Under the pieces are notes generated by a model. The model had not been told where the DNA came from. It made no database searches and saw nothing but the letters and a program-made list of their open reading frames with translations. A stretch of DNA of 64,000 bases, taken from positions 1,426,001 to 1,490,000 of the forward strand of contig JAYKKT010000076.1 of NCBI GenBank assembly GCA_036023115.1. Reading direction: 5' to 3'. This document shows, piece after piece, positions 1 through 9,450 of the stretch. Position 1 is the stretch's first letter. Each line of letters begins with the position of its first letter. The translations under genes and the position numbers were made by a program. The DNA is from Brasenia schreberi. Its lineage: Eukaryota; Streptophyta; Magnoliopsida; Nymphaeales; Cabombaceae.

Positions 1-813
1 TCGAATGGGCATCGATTTATTTTAGCAGCCACGGAGTATTTCTCCAAGTGGGTGGAAGCCATTTCCCTAACCAACGTGCTGGGGCAACATGTGGTGGCTT
101 TCATCCGGAGAAATATCTTGGCTCGATTTGGGGTTCCACGAGACCTTGTGTCTGATAATGGTACCCCATTCAAGAACGAGCGGATGGTTAAGCTGTGCAA
201 CACGTATAGCATAACTCACCACTTCTCCTCGCCCTACTACCCTCAAGGCAACGGCCAAGCTGAAGCCACAAACAAGACTCTCATTAGCATAATTGAGAAA
301 ACTTTAGAGAAGGGTAGGACGTGGCACGAGAAGCTGGATGAAGCCTTATGGGCTTATAGGACTTCCATCCGGACTCCCACGAATGCCACACCATTCGAAT
401 TGGTCTATGGCACAAACGCCATTCTTCCCATTCATACCCAACTGCATTCATTCCATACATCCATAACACTCGACCTCCCCCTAGAGACGCTTCAGCATGC
501 TAGGATGGCCGAACTAGATTTGCTAGATGAGAGGCGACTCCTTGCCATGGATCATGCTTGTGCATACCGACAAAGGATAGCCCGACATTATGGCAAACAC
601 ATGAGACCTCGCCACTTTGAAGTGGGAGATCTGGTCTTGAAAATCATCCACTATCGTGGCCCACATCCACTTGGAAAGTGGCGCCCCAAGTGGGATGGAC
701 CCTATGTTGTACGAGCAACCACCACGAACAATTCGTATTGGTTGGTCGATGTAGAAGGTAGGAATTTAGCAGATCCTATCAATATTCAATACTTAAAGAA
801 GTATTATGTGTAG
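1..813 (+). CDS. Integrase, C-terminal part (E1 pol, open to the left edge)
   Basis: The frame is open from base 1 to a stop at 811-813. It covers the integrase catalytic core from about the FILAATEYFSKWVEA segment to the C-terminus. The second catalytic Asp is in SDNGTPF and the Glu in GNGQAEATNKT, so two of the three DDE residues are visible. ALWAYRTSIRTPTNATPFEL and the basic C-terminal domain (GDLVLK, KWRPKWDGPYVV) follow, ending LKKYYV. Integrase inserts the element cDNA into host DNA. No stop or frameshift is seen, unlike the other pol copies here, so E1 is among the youngest elements. The internal GTG/ATG codons are not real starts, because the protein is part of a long polyprotein. 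Confidence 0.92.
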   Translation, partial: SNGHRFILAATEYFSKWVEAISLTNVLGQHVVAFIRRNILARFGVPRDLVSDNGTPFKNERMVKLCNTYSITHHFSSPYYPQGNGQAEATNKTLISIIEKTLEKGRTWHEKLDEALWAYRTSIRTPTNATPFELVYGTNAILPIHTQLHSFHTSITLDLPLETLQHARMAELDLLDERRLLAMDHACAYRQRIARHYGKHMRPRHFEVGDLVLKIIHYRGPHPLGKWRPKWDGPYVVRATTTNNSYWLVDVEGRNLADPINIQYLKKYYV

Positions 814-1952
814 GATTTGGATTAAATTCCAGTTTTTCAAAAATTCTAGGGATAGCTGCCCTCAGACATGAGAATAAGGTGCAAAGGCAAAATCGTGTGA
901 CCCTGAGTGAGAGAATTCACACTTGTGAAAGAGTGGAGTCTTCAAAATCGTGGTTACATTTCAAAATCCTTCTTCTTACAAAGAAAGGCCTAGTTAAACA
1001 TAGCAAGATACTTGCAAGTAGTACGTGCTATTTCTAAATAGGCTGATCTGGAATGGATCGAGTGTGAGCTTGGGATAAGTCCTCCCCTCTTCTCTTCTCC
1101 TTCCAAAAGGAAAACAAAGGCCCAAATAAAGGGAATTTCCCGTTCAAAAGGCTCTTTCCAAAAGAAAGAAACCAGGATTCAAAAGGAAAAATCGATTCTC
1201 TTATAAAAAGAGGGATTAAAGAAAAAATACTCCCTAAGGGAGACCCTCGATTAAAAAAAAAAAGGAAAAAGAGGCCGAAAAGCTCAAAAAGAGCAGTTTT
1301 CCGCCTTCTATGCCTTAAACCACGGGACGCTTCAGAAGGGACCGTGGTATCTCTTTCCCATCCCTGGCTTATCCCAAGCTAAAGCATGGTTCATTTCGAG
1401 GAATCCTAAAGTAAAAATAGGATTTACTTACATGAATTTCATCTTGTTTGAGAATTCGACGTTTCGAGTAAGGCGTAGGAATTTGAAATATAGCTTATTT
1501 TCTTATAAAGCCTCCGCTAGATAAGCGAGTGTTAAGACTCAAACAAAGGCAAACACGAAGAGCTCGAGATCCTTAGGATTGAGACTCAAGACAATTGTCC
1601 CTTTTGTAGATAGTTTTGTAAATAAGTTTTGAAAATCGAACATCAAACAGCATAGGATTTGCTCACTTGGAGCAGTAGGCCTTGTAAGTCTCTAGAGTTC
1701 GACCACATCTGGTCTCTGGGGGGTCGCCTCTCTTCGCACCACACCCATGTCATGCATATGCATTCCACGCATGGTACTTGCATAAACATGATCCCATTTA
1801 GGACCAGATTCCATACATATCACTTTGGCATGATATCTCCTCCTACCAGAGTTTGTAAATTGAGATTTTGCTAAAAATTGGGACGATCCCATATTCTTCG
1901 TGGCTAGATCTAGGGAGACATTGAAAGGGGTGTTTGTCATCTTTGCCCTTAT
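814..1952 (+). other. 3' untranslated region of E1 between pol and polypurine tract
   Basis: About 1.1 kb without a supported gene. It is purine-rich at 1080-1300. It contains a hairpin at 1319-1348 (stems ACCACGG and CCGTGGT around a GCTTCAGAAGG loop). A longer inverted pair, GCTTGGGATAAG at 1068-1079 and CTTATCCCAAGC at 1367-1378, could close a 300 nt domain. The same modules recur on the minus strand in E2 (11120-11460) and E4 (50860-51150). Confidence 0.6.
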
Positions 1953-1987
1953 CCAAATCGATTTGGACAAGGCCAAAGAGGGGCATC
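1953..1987 (+). promoter_or_regulatory. Polypurine tract with upstream palindrome (E1)
   Basis: AAAGAGGGG at 1975-1983 lies directly before the LTR, as expected for the primer of plus-strand DNA synthesis. Just upstream at 1953-1966 is a perfect 14-base palindrome, CCAAATCGATTTGG. The same arrangement is found in E2 (10510-10545) and E5 (63943-63975) on the minus strand. Confidence 0.85.
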
Positions 1988-2745
1988 TGTAAACACCCCG
2001 AAATCCCACGAATTTCTCAAATCAACTTGGTTTTATAAAAGCAGCCCCAAAGGGCTATTTTGAGTCTGGAAACCCAGGAGCCTTCCAGGCAACCCTATAC
2101 ACATATTTTGAACTTTATATGTTTTAAAAATGTATAATATGGTTTTAAAAACCTTTTAAAATACATTTTGAAACCCCGAAGCAGCTTGGCCTAATCAAGA
2201 TAGGACTAGAGAAGCTAAAGAGAGCCTGGAACCGGAGCACAAGTCGAGTCCGGCACAACAACTCTCGTATTGAATCCACCCCAGGATCTCGAATGTCCAA
2301 GACCCTGTTATCAGCAAAACATTACTTGAAATCAGCTTCGAAAGGCGAAAACAGAAGCGGACGATCATGTTGGCGAAGACCCAACGCAGACGGAGTACTG
2401 ATGCTGTCAGACCCCGCACAAACCGTTCGCTTCAAACACATCCCGAAGGAGTTAGAATTCAGTTTGGATCGGATTTGAACCATATATATCTAGATCCCAA
2501 TCCAAACCCATGTGTGGATTTGAATTTGGATTTGAATCTAGAGATCCAATCCAATATCCACATCCATGGCCCACATCACCTTCTCATAAATGGAGGTGGG
2601 GCCCACTTGAAATTCACGTGGGATTATGGGCATGAGAGGGAGTGGGGGAGGATAAAATTAGAGTGTGGTTGTAATTAAGCTTGACTTGTGTGTCAAGTTT
2701 GGGGTTAATCATGTGGGTTAGCCTAATTAACATGGGTTTAAGCTT

Positions 2746-3060
2746 GTAATTAGCCAAAACCTAACCTAGGGCTGCACCAACATGATGCAACAATCCTAGC
2801 CTTTTACCCTAATCTTGTCCTAAACCTAGCCTAATCACCTAACCCACTTCCCTAATCCCAGCCTAATCCCAACCTAATCACCTAACCCACTTCCCTAATC
2901 CTTCCCTAAACCTAGTTTAATTTCCCTAAAGCTAACCTAATCCTAGCCTAATCACCTAACCCACCTCACTAAACCTCACCCCAAAACCAACCCACCTAGC
3001 TAAACCCTAAACCCCTAAACCACCCCACCTAAACCTAGCACACCATCTACCCAAAACCTC
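2746..3060 (+). repeat. CCTAA-rich degenerate tract with telobox-like motif in U3
   Basis: CCTAACC, CCTAATCC and CCCTAAA variants are strung together for 300 bases, with AAACCCTAA-type plant telomere-like units around 3001-3020. The inverted LTR at 62840-63080 carries the reverse complement (TTAGGG/TTAGGT variants), so it belongs to the LTR family. It lies upstream of the TATA box, in U3. Confidence 0.75.
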
Positions 3061-3171
3061 TTGTATTAAAATCTGGCCCCTCCCCAAAACCAGCCCACCT
3101 TATCACCACACCACCACCCCTAGACCACCTTACCACCTCCTCAATACTAGCCCCAACTGCCCTTCAAAAAG

Positions 3172-3178
3172 CTATAAA
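3172..3178 (+). promoter_or_regulatory. LTR TATA box (E1)
   Basis: CTATAAA lies about 1.18 kb into the LTR, just after the CCTAA-rich tract. It is the best TATA candidate and sets the U3/R boundary near 3200. The inverted family A LTR has a TATA-like CTATTTAAA at the equivalent place (minus strand, near 62700). Confidence 0.55.
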
Positions 3179-4289
3179 CCCCCCCTAGTGGGCGGGTTTT
3201 TCAGCTTTTGGGTCCACCATTTCCAGCCGACCTTGGCCAACCACCATTTCCAGCCGAGCCTCCAGCCTTGCTCCACCTGCGCCACTGCCTCCCAGCCAAG
3301 CACCACCACCACCACCACCGCTCCAGCCAAGCTCCGCCTTGCGCCACCTTCATTCCCCGGCCGAACCCCATCCACTTCAACCGCCCGGCTGCCCCTCTTC
3401 CATCCACCGCCTTCTTCCCCTTTCGGTTAGTATCCTATACTTAAACTCCACCTCTTCTTCACTTCCCCTCCACTCTCAACCACCTACACCACCACCACCT
3501 CACCCCAACACCACCTATCCGTCATCCTACCCATTCGGCCAGACCTTAGCCACTTCAACCACCCGCCTAGAACTACTTCCCCTAGCAACACCCGGCCACT
3601 CCACTTAGCTCCCTAAGACCTGCCCATATCACTTCCCACCAGCCCCTAACTCCACCTTACCCCATATCCTAGCTAGTTCCCTTCCCATCCTTGCCATTAC
3701 CTAGCCACCCTAACAGCCGACCACCACCAAGTTTCCCTTAGTCGGCCACTCCAACTGACTGTACATAAACCAATCGGCCAGGCCAGCCATACACTCCCTT
3801 AGGCTCCCCCTTAGCACTACCTACCTTAATACCAGCCCACCCTTAGTGACCCTACTTATCCACCTTAGCCCAACACACCAAGACAGCCCCTTGCTAGCAA
3901 CCGGCCACCTTCAAGGCGCCCTTCCTGCGCACCCAAGGCACTCGGCCAGCACCTCCCCTTGCCGTTCAACTTCGAGGAGCTCCCTCTTGCAGCCTAAGGC
4001 GAAGCCAAGCCCATGCTCGAGCAAGTCACCTCCGGACCAGCTATAAGTAAGTGCCTAACTCGGTCCTTAGTTGTAGACTTGCTTGAATTCAATTTCATAC
4101 AGGGTTGTAATAACGGAGCATTGTCTCCCCCGCTTGTAATAACGTGGCTTGGCACACCCACACACACGTGCACTCTCTTAGTCGCGCACGATTTTGAACA
4201 CACACGGGCCTAATCAGTCCCCAATATATAAATTTATGTATATACTTTAAATTACGTAGGGTTTTGCTTAAGTTGGGTGTGTTGTCTTT

Positions 4290-4770
4290 CAATTCAAGCA
4301 CGCACACACATTGAGCCTTCGCTCTTATTTGTAAGACCCAAGTAAGGGCCGTGCTATACTATTTGGGTTTAATTTCATGTTGTGTGTGTAGTACTTCAAT
4401 TGAAGCACTCACACACATTGAGCCTTCGCTCTTATTTGCAAGACCCAAGTAAGGGCCGTGTTATACTATTTGGGTTTAATTTCATGTTGTGTGCGTAGTA
4501 CTTCAATTCAAGCACTCACACACATTGAGCCTTCGCTCTTATTTGTAAGACCCAAGTAAGGGCCGTGTTATACTATTTGGGTTTAATTTCATGTTGTGTG
4601 CATAGTACTTCAATTCAAGCACTCACACACATTGAGCTTTCGCTCTTATTCCCAAGACCTTAGTTAAGGCCATATTGCAAGTTATATTTGGGTTTCATTT
4701 CATGTCGTGTGTGTAGTCTTTCAATTCAAGCACGCACCCACATTGCAAGACCCAAGTAAGGGCCCATATA
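4290..4770 (+). repeat. 107 bp tandem repeat in family A LTR
   Basis: Four full units and one partial unit. The ATTGAGCCTTCGCTCTTATT core recurs with TTGAG at 4311, 4418, 4525 and 4632, an exact 107 bp spacing, with a partial copy at 4743. Each unit holds a CACACACATTG stretch, AGACCCAAGTAAGGGCC and TTGGGTTTAATTTCATG. Related units lie on the minus strand in the solo LTR at 20940-21500. The repeat lies downstream of the TATA box, so it would be part of the transcript leader. Confidence 0.9.
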
Positions 4771-4786
4771 TACCTTATATACGTAT

Positions 4787-4867
4787 TTCCCTTCGGCAAT
4801 TTCCCTTCGGTTATTTCCCTTCGGCATTTACATTTCAAGTCATTTCCCTTAAGTCATTTCCCTTCGG
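4787..4867 (+). repeat. TTCCCTTCGG decamer repeats
   Basis: Exact TTCCCTTCGG occurs at 4787, 4801, 4815 and 4858, with a TTCCCTTAAG variant near 4844. The reverse complement, CCGAAGGGAA, is repeated at 20842-20927 in the solo LTR of the same broad family. Its role is unknown. Confidence 0.8.
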
Positions 4868-5270
4868 CATTGTCTTTACATTCGGGTTTTCCCTTTGGAG
4901 TAGCGTGAGTTTGCATTGCATCTACGCCATACCACGAGTTAGGGTGCATATTGCATCAAAGCAAACCCCATACTCCCGCTCAAATTCGCCACATTTAGTG
5001 GAGTGTTCATAACACACACCTAGGTGGCCCACAAAGGGATAAAAAGAAAGACTTTGGCACATGCAAATCTATGTGATCTAAAATCTGGAATCGTACAAAT
5101 AAAGACCCGAATCAAACACCTCGAACCGCTTTCGTAGGCGTTTTCCACTCAAAACTCGATTTTTAAAGCGTACAGACTGACCCTTGCGCATCGGTGCAAG
5201 AAGGTCTGCGACGACAAGAGCTTGCTTGCTCACAGTCGCCACGTTAGAAGTCAGGTTAAAATATATCTTC

Positions 5271-5290
5271 GCTAGCTTAGGTAAGCTAGC
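5271..5290 (+). other. Conserved U5 hairpin (E1)
   Basis: GCTAGCTTA and TAAGCTAGC form a perfect 9-base inverted repeat around GG, or an 8 bp stem with an AGGT tetraloop in RNA. It is followed by TGGCACGC. It sits 94 nt before the LTR end, in the transcribed U5 region. Homologous hairpins occur in every Tat-like LTR here that keeps this region. Confidence 0.75.
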
Positions 5291-5384
5291 TGGCACGCCT
5301 GTTTATTCAAATAAGACTTAGACACACGAAAAGGTTCGCCCCAGGCTTAAAAAACCAGGGAGGCGGAGATTTTTTGCGTCTACA

Positions 5385-6200
5385 ATCCTCATATGGTTCT
5401 GCAGACTTATCACTGTTTTCCTTAGTTGTCTCTATAGGAATAGAACATATCCGACAATCCTCCATTTTTGTTTTCTTCAATAAGTCTAGAATATATTTCC
5501 TTTGACTTAAGAATAATCAATCATTTTTATAAACCACTTCTATTTCAAGGAAGTAATGTAATCTTCCTAAATCCTTCAAGTCAAATAATATGCTTAGTCT
5601 CTTCTTTAGATTAATTATATCTTAAGTATGATCACTTGTAATGATGATATCATCAACATATACCAATAACATGATAATTTTTTGATCTTGCCTGATAAAA
5701 AATGTATGATTACTGACACACTATTTAAAACCCAAATTTATGATACCATCACTAAATTTTTCAAACAATGCCCATGGAGATTGTTTCAAACCATAAATTG
5801 ATTTCTTTAATTTACATACCTTACCTTGCTTTTGTCCATGAACATACCCAGGTGGTAGGTCCATATAAATGTCTTCCATGAGGTCTTCTTGAAGAAAGGC
5901 ATTCTTAACATCCAACTGTCATAATTCCCATTCTTTATTGACTGTCAAGCTTAAAATAATTCTAATGGTACTCATCTTAGCCACTAGAGCAAAAGTTTTT
6001 ATGTAATCTATTCCGTATGACTGACTATAACCTTTAGCTACTAATCTTGCTTTATATCTCTCTATATTCCCACCAGCTTTATACTTTACAGAGAATACCC
6101 ACTTGCATCCCACTGTCTTTCCCTCTGATGATAGATCGGTTAGTTCCCACGTCTTATTGCATAGTAGAGCTGAAATTTCCTCTTCCATTGTTGATTTCAT
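5385..6200 (-). pseudogene. Copia reverse transcriptase, truncated (C1)
   Basis: Reading leftward from 6200, KTWELTDLSSEGKTVGCKWV and YKARLVAKGYSQSYGIDY mark the start of a copia RT. MDVKNAFLQEDLMEDIYM and LKKSIYGLKQSPWALFEKF (5721-5915) follow, then the active-site segment LLVYVDDIIITSD (about 5640-5690) with the YVDD motif. A stop follows the motif, one interrupts the reading near 5916, and the sequence ends at the E1 LTR. RNase H is absent from the window. The protein would have copied element RNA into DNA. Confidence 0.85.
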
Positions 6201-6489
6201 TAAAGATGTTGTTTTGCTTTTTCAAATGTTCTTGGAATATGAGTAGTATCTGTATTCATCACAAACAACTGATATTCTTTGGGATAATTAGAATATGATA
6301 CCATCTTTTCCAATGAATATTTTGTAACATTACGCTTTCCCTTTCTAATTGCAATAGGTAAGTCACCCAACTCACTATCTTAATTATGAGAAGTTACCTA
6401 AGTAGGAGTTAGATCTGATTCAGGGTGAGGATTTTGATCCAGGGTAATCGACTGATGTGGGAGAAAGGCCTTTCTGTTACCTCTGGTAT

Positions 6490-7369
6490 ATACCTGCTAT
6501 TCCTTTTCTTTAGGAGATATTATCTTTCCCCCTTCCTCTTCATGTACTGGTTGGATTTCAACTGGTAGAAGTGGTATCACATGAGAAGATTGTATATCTT
6601 ATGGGAGAACTTCTTGCACATTATAAAATAGTGTATCTTCATGAAAGGTAACATCCATTATTAAATATAATTTTTTTCTGAAGGGATCATAACACTTGTA
6701 CCCCTTCTAAGTAGAGGAGTATCCCAAAAAAATGCATTTGATTGATATTGAATCTAGTTTATCTCTTAAGCCATGATGAATATGAATAAAACATGTACAT
6801 CCAAACACCCTTGGGAGTAGATGAAATGCTTTCTAGGAAGGACATAATGAATGAAATGGAGTATTGTCATTGAGAACCCTACTTGGCATACGATTTATAA
6901 GAAAAACTATGTCATCACAATAACATTTTGGAGTATTACTCCCAATTAAAAGAGTTGTAGCAACTTCTAGAATATATCGATTTTTTCTCTCAGCTACACC
7001 GTTCTGTTGAGGGGAATATGCACATAAAGTTTAGTGCAAAATTCCATCGTCTAAGAAATATGAATGAAGTGTTTAAGACATAAACTCACTTTCATTATCA
7101 CTGCGAAAAACTCGTATAGTACGCTGAAATAGAGTATGTACAAACTGACAGTATATGGGGAGAATATTCTTCACTTCATCCTTAGTTTTCATGAGATATA
7201 TCATAGCAAATCTAGTGCAATCATCAATGAATAAGATAAAGTACTTATATCCATGCAAGTTGGCAGTAGAGCAAGGACCCCAAATATCATAGTGAAAAAT
7301 TTCAAAGGAAATAGAAGATTTTTCTTTACTTGATGGAAAGAAATATGATGATGTTTTGTCTTCTAGCAA
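6490..7369 (-). pseudogene. Copia integrase (C1), internally deleted
   Basis: The frame at 7073-7369 holds the integrase core start (FHYDIWGPCST, FILFIDDCTRFAMIYLMKTK, FRSDNESEF) with the first catalytic Asp in HYDIWGP. The rest, in shifted frames with stops, includes FLINRMPSRVL, FGCTCFIHIHH and FLGYSSTQKGYKCYDP, the usual copia integrase C-terminal landmarks, then VTFHEDTLFYN. The HHCC zinc-binding domain that should precede the core is missing: the protease frame runs almost directly into the core, a loss of roughly 100 codons. It is not functional. Confidence 0.82.
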
Positions 7370-7385
7370 GTTTCATAGTTCTAAT

Positions 7386-8000
7386 TTAAATTATTACAAC
7401 TATTATACGACATTTCAGATCTTGAGTTATAGCAAATACTGACAATAAATTGACTGATATATGTGGAACATGTAAAACATTTTTCAATATGCCAAAAGAT
7501 ATAGTAATACTCCCTTTTCCAACTATTGGAGTGTGTGAGCCATCTGCCAGTTTAATGTTAATTTGTTCTTGAGTCAACTTATAGTTATCGAAAAAATCCC
7601 TCATACTGACCATGTGATCTGTGGCACCAGAATCAATAACCCATATCCTAGAATGAGGAATATTGATATTACCTTGAGTCAAAAAGGAGAATGGATATGC
7701 CATAGCTGCTTGGGAATCATTATTGGAGGATGTAGATGGAGTGTGGGAATCAGTCAAGCGAGCTTTGAGTAACTCAATCTCTTTCTTCATATCTGCTAAT
7801 GCGGTTGTACTGTTTTCAATACTGTGTTTTTCATTCTGATTGTTGCTAAAGTAGGCTTTGTTGGATCTATTCTGAAAGTGAGTAGGTCTGTCAACCAATT
7901 CCCAACATGTTTCCTTTGTATGTCGTGACAATTTGCAATGAGAACAGATTAATTTATCATTTGCAATGAGTAATTTATCATTTTCCTCAGAAGCATCCAA
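7386..8000 (-). pseudogene. Copia gag C-terminus and protease (C1)
   Basis: A 204-codon open stretch. Near its start is a CCHC zinc knuckle, CSHCKLSRHTKETCW (CX2CX4HX4C), the RNA-binding part of copia Gag. The aspartic protease follows, with the catalytic segment WVIDSGATDHM and the flap/post-active region ADGSHTPIVGKGSITI and VLHVPHISVNLLSV. The upstream gag is lost at the E2 LTR junction (8025/8026). The stretch is part of a larger polyprotein, so its methionine is not a true start. Confidence 0.85.
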
Positions 8001-8109
8001 TAGAACTGCTTATACTGCTGAGCTATGTAGATATGAAAATTTTACTTCAAGCCTATGTAGAGACTTGAAATAAACTTTTCAAAACTACTTTGTTTGCGCG
8101 AGCATGCCA

Positions 8110-8128
8110 GCTAGTTTTCAAAACTAGC
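8110..8128 (-). other. Conserved U5 hairpin (E2 3' LTR)
   Basis: GCTAGTTTT and AAAACTAGC form a 9-base perfect inverted repeat around one base. The flanking GTGCC/TGGCAC-type sequence matches the E1 hairpin. The identical hairpin is at 25072-25090 in the 5' LTR although the surrounding bases have diverged. Confidence 0.72.
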
Positions 8129-9442
8129 AAAGTTTATAAATCTGACTTCTTTGGCGATTGTGGCTAATCGAGATCCTGTCACCTTAGGCATTCTTGAATC
8201 GATACTCAAGGGTCAGCCTAGGCGCTTTAAGGACTCATTTGTGTAGGTGTATATTTCCATCAAATCAAACTCGTGCACTTAGTCTTAAAAATGAAGGATT
8301 TCAAGTTATAAAAAACAAAAACTGATTCTGTTTTCAGAGCTGATTCTCGGATTTTTTTGGATGACTTAGAGATCTCCAAAATTCATGAAAATTTCACAGA
8401 TTATAGAGTGGAATATGAAGATTCTAAGTCTATTTTTACTTTGAAATTTGGTGATGTGGATTTACAGAATTAAATTCGGAACAACCCACTGCTCAAATGT
8501 TTCAGGATACTTTGTTAAAGAAACACAGAGGCCTAAAGAAGCCTCTGTATCTTCGTGTATAGAACTCCAAATTGTTTAGTTCCTTTAGAAATCTATGGAT
8601 ATCAACTTTCCAATAAGACTAATTTTATCAATTTTGGTTTATTACAGACAGAGTTATGAGACTTTTACCCAAACCCTGTTATAGGAAAACAGACGGTATA
8701 TAAACAGAACCTAGAATTGAACGATATTTTTTTGTTTTATTCACGAGTCTACATGGCCCTAAAATTCTTAAATTTTTTATCTCTAGTGGGTTTGTGTGTG
8801 TAGATCGGTGTCTTAAGTTTCAGATCATTCAGAATAGTAGTTTAGCAATGAAAAATAAAACAATCGGCATATGCTGGATGCAGAAAAATAGAATTTTAGT
8901 TTTTAGAATATAAATGCATGCATCCACCCAAATTTAAATGACATCCACACTAAAATTAAAGTACATTACCGAATGGAAATGAAGGTAAATATGTATATTA
9001 GCTTAAGCATAGAGGGGATTAGGAGTTATAGGAGTTTTATAGAATATAGAGAGGTAGAATCAAGAAAGCAAACAAGTAGAGTGCATACGTATGAAATGAA
9101 ATTGACAGCATATCTACTTGTTATTACAACATGAGAGGAGACGAAGCTCCATTATTACAACCCTTTCTTTGAATTGAATGTTAAAAGAAGAATTAAGATT
9201 GGAAAAGGGAAAGAAATACTCACTTAGCAGCTTCTAAGAATCAGATTTACAATGAGGAATTCAACCCCTTCTTCTCTTGGAAACACCCTTTCTTCTTCCT
9301 CCCTTTTCTCTCTTCTCTCTCTTTCTCTCACTCTCTCTCTAACTTGCAGCACTTCCCCTCCTAGGCTCTCTCTCTCTCTTCCCTCACATTTTGGCAAGTC
9401 TCTCAATATTCAAGATGCTGGAAATGATCCCCTCAAGGCCTC

Positions 9443-9450
9443 TATTTATA
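9443..9450 (-). promoter_or_regulatory. LTR TATA box (E2 3' LTR)
   Basis: TATAAATA on the minus strand, inside GGCCTATAAATAGAGGCC. It is followed downstream (lower coordinates) by a roughly 120-base GA-rich tract (CT-rich on the plus strand, 9270-9390). The same layout is seen in the LTR at 58069-60635. Confidence 0.7.

Larger units (their letters stand above)
1..5384 (+). mobile_element. E1: Ty3/gypsy Tat-like LTR retrotransposon, 3' part
   Basis: The window begins inside the pol gene of a plus-strand element: end of integrase, about 1.2 kb of 3' untranslated sequence, a polypurine tract, then a 3.4 kb 3' LTR starting TGTAAACACCCC and ending GCGTCTACA. The 5' part lies to the left of the window, so no target-site duplication can be checked. 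The right LTR edge abuts the middle of a copia reverse transcriptase, so E1 most likely inserted into that copia element. Tat membership is inferred from close integrase similarity to E2, which shows the dual RNase H of that clade. Confidence 0.9.
1988..5384 (+). repeat. 3' LTR of E1 (family A)
   Basis: The 3397 bp LTR is bounded by TGTAAACA and GTCTACA. In order it holds: a GGATTTGGAT-rich stretch (2465-2580), a C-rich CCTAA tract (2746-3060), a TATA box (3172), CCACC-rich sequence to about 3970, a 107 bp tandem repeat (4290-4770), TTCCCTTCGG repeats (4787-4867), and a U5 end with a conserved hairpin (5271-5290). The inverted copy at 62035-63942 matches its first 2 kb closely. The short reading frames inside it are not protein genes. 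Confidence 0.9.
5385..8025 (-). mobile_element. C1: Ty1/copia element, internal fragment
   Basis: Minus-strand copia coding sequence in the order gag zinc knuckle, protease, integrase, RT. It is cut on the left by the E1 LTR within the RT and on the right by the E2 LTR within gag. Neither LTR of C1 is in view. Several stops and a deletion show it is dead. It is the oldest recognisable layer in this part of the window. Confidence 0.88.

Noticed and set aside
2367..2678. Open frames of 74-190 codons within family A LTRs (also 63190-63762)
   Set aside because: They lie in U3 upstream of the promoter, read through ATCC-rich repeats, and the copies keep no common frame or codon-type conservation.
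3001..3020. Interstitial telomere or chromosome end
   Set aside because: The CCTAA units are degenerate, limited to 300 bases and repeated in the inverted LTR, so they belong to the LTR family.
3188..3608. Pro/His/Ser-rich frames in the E1 LTR (and mirror frames at 62351-62683)
   Set aside because: They arise from CCACC-rich composition on several frames at once; no domain is recognisable.
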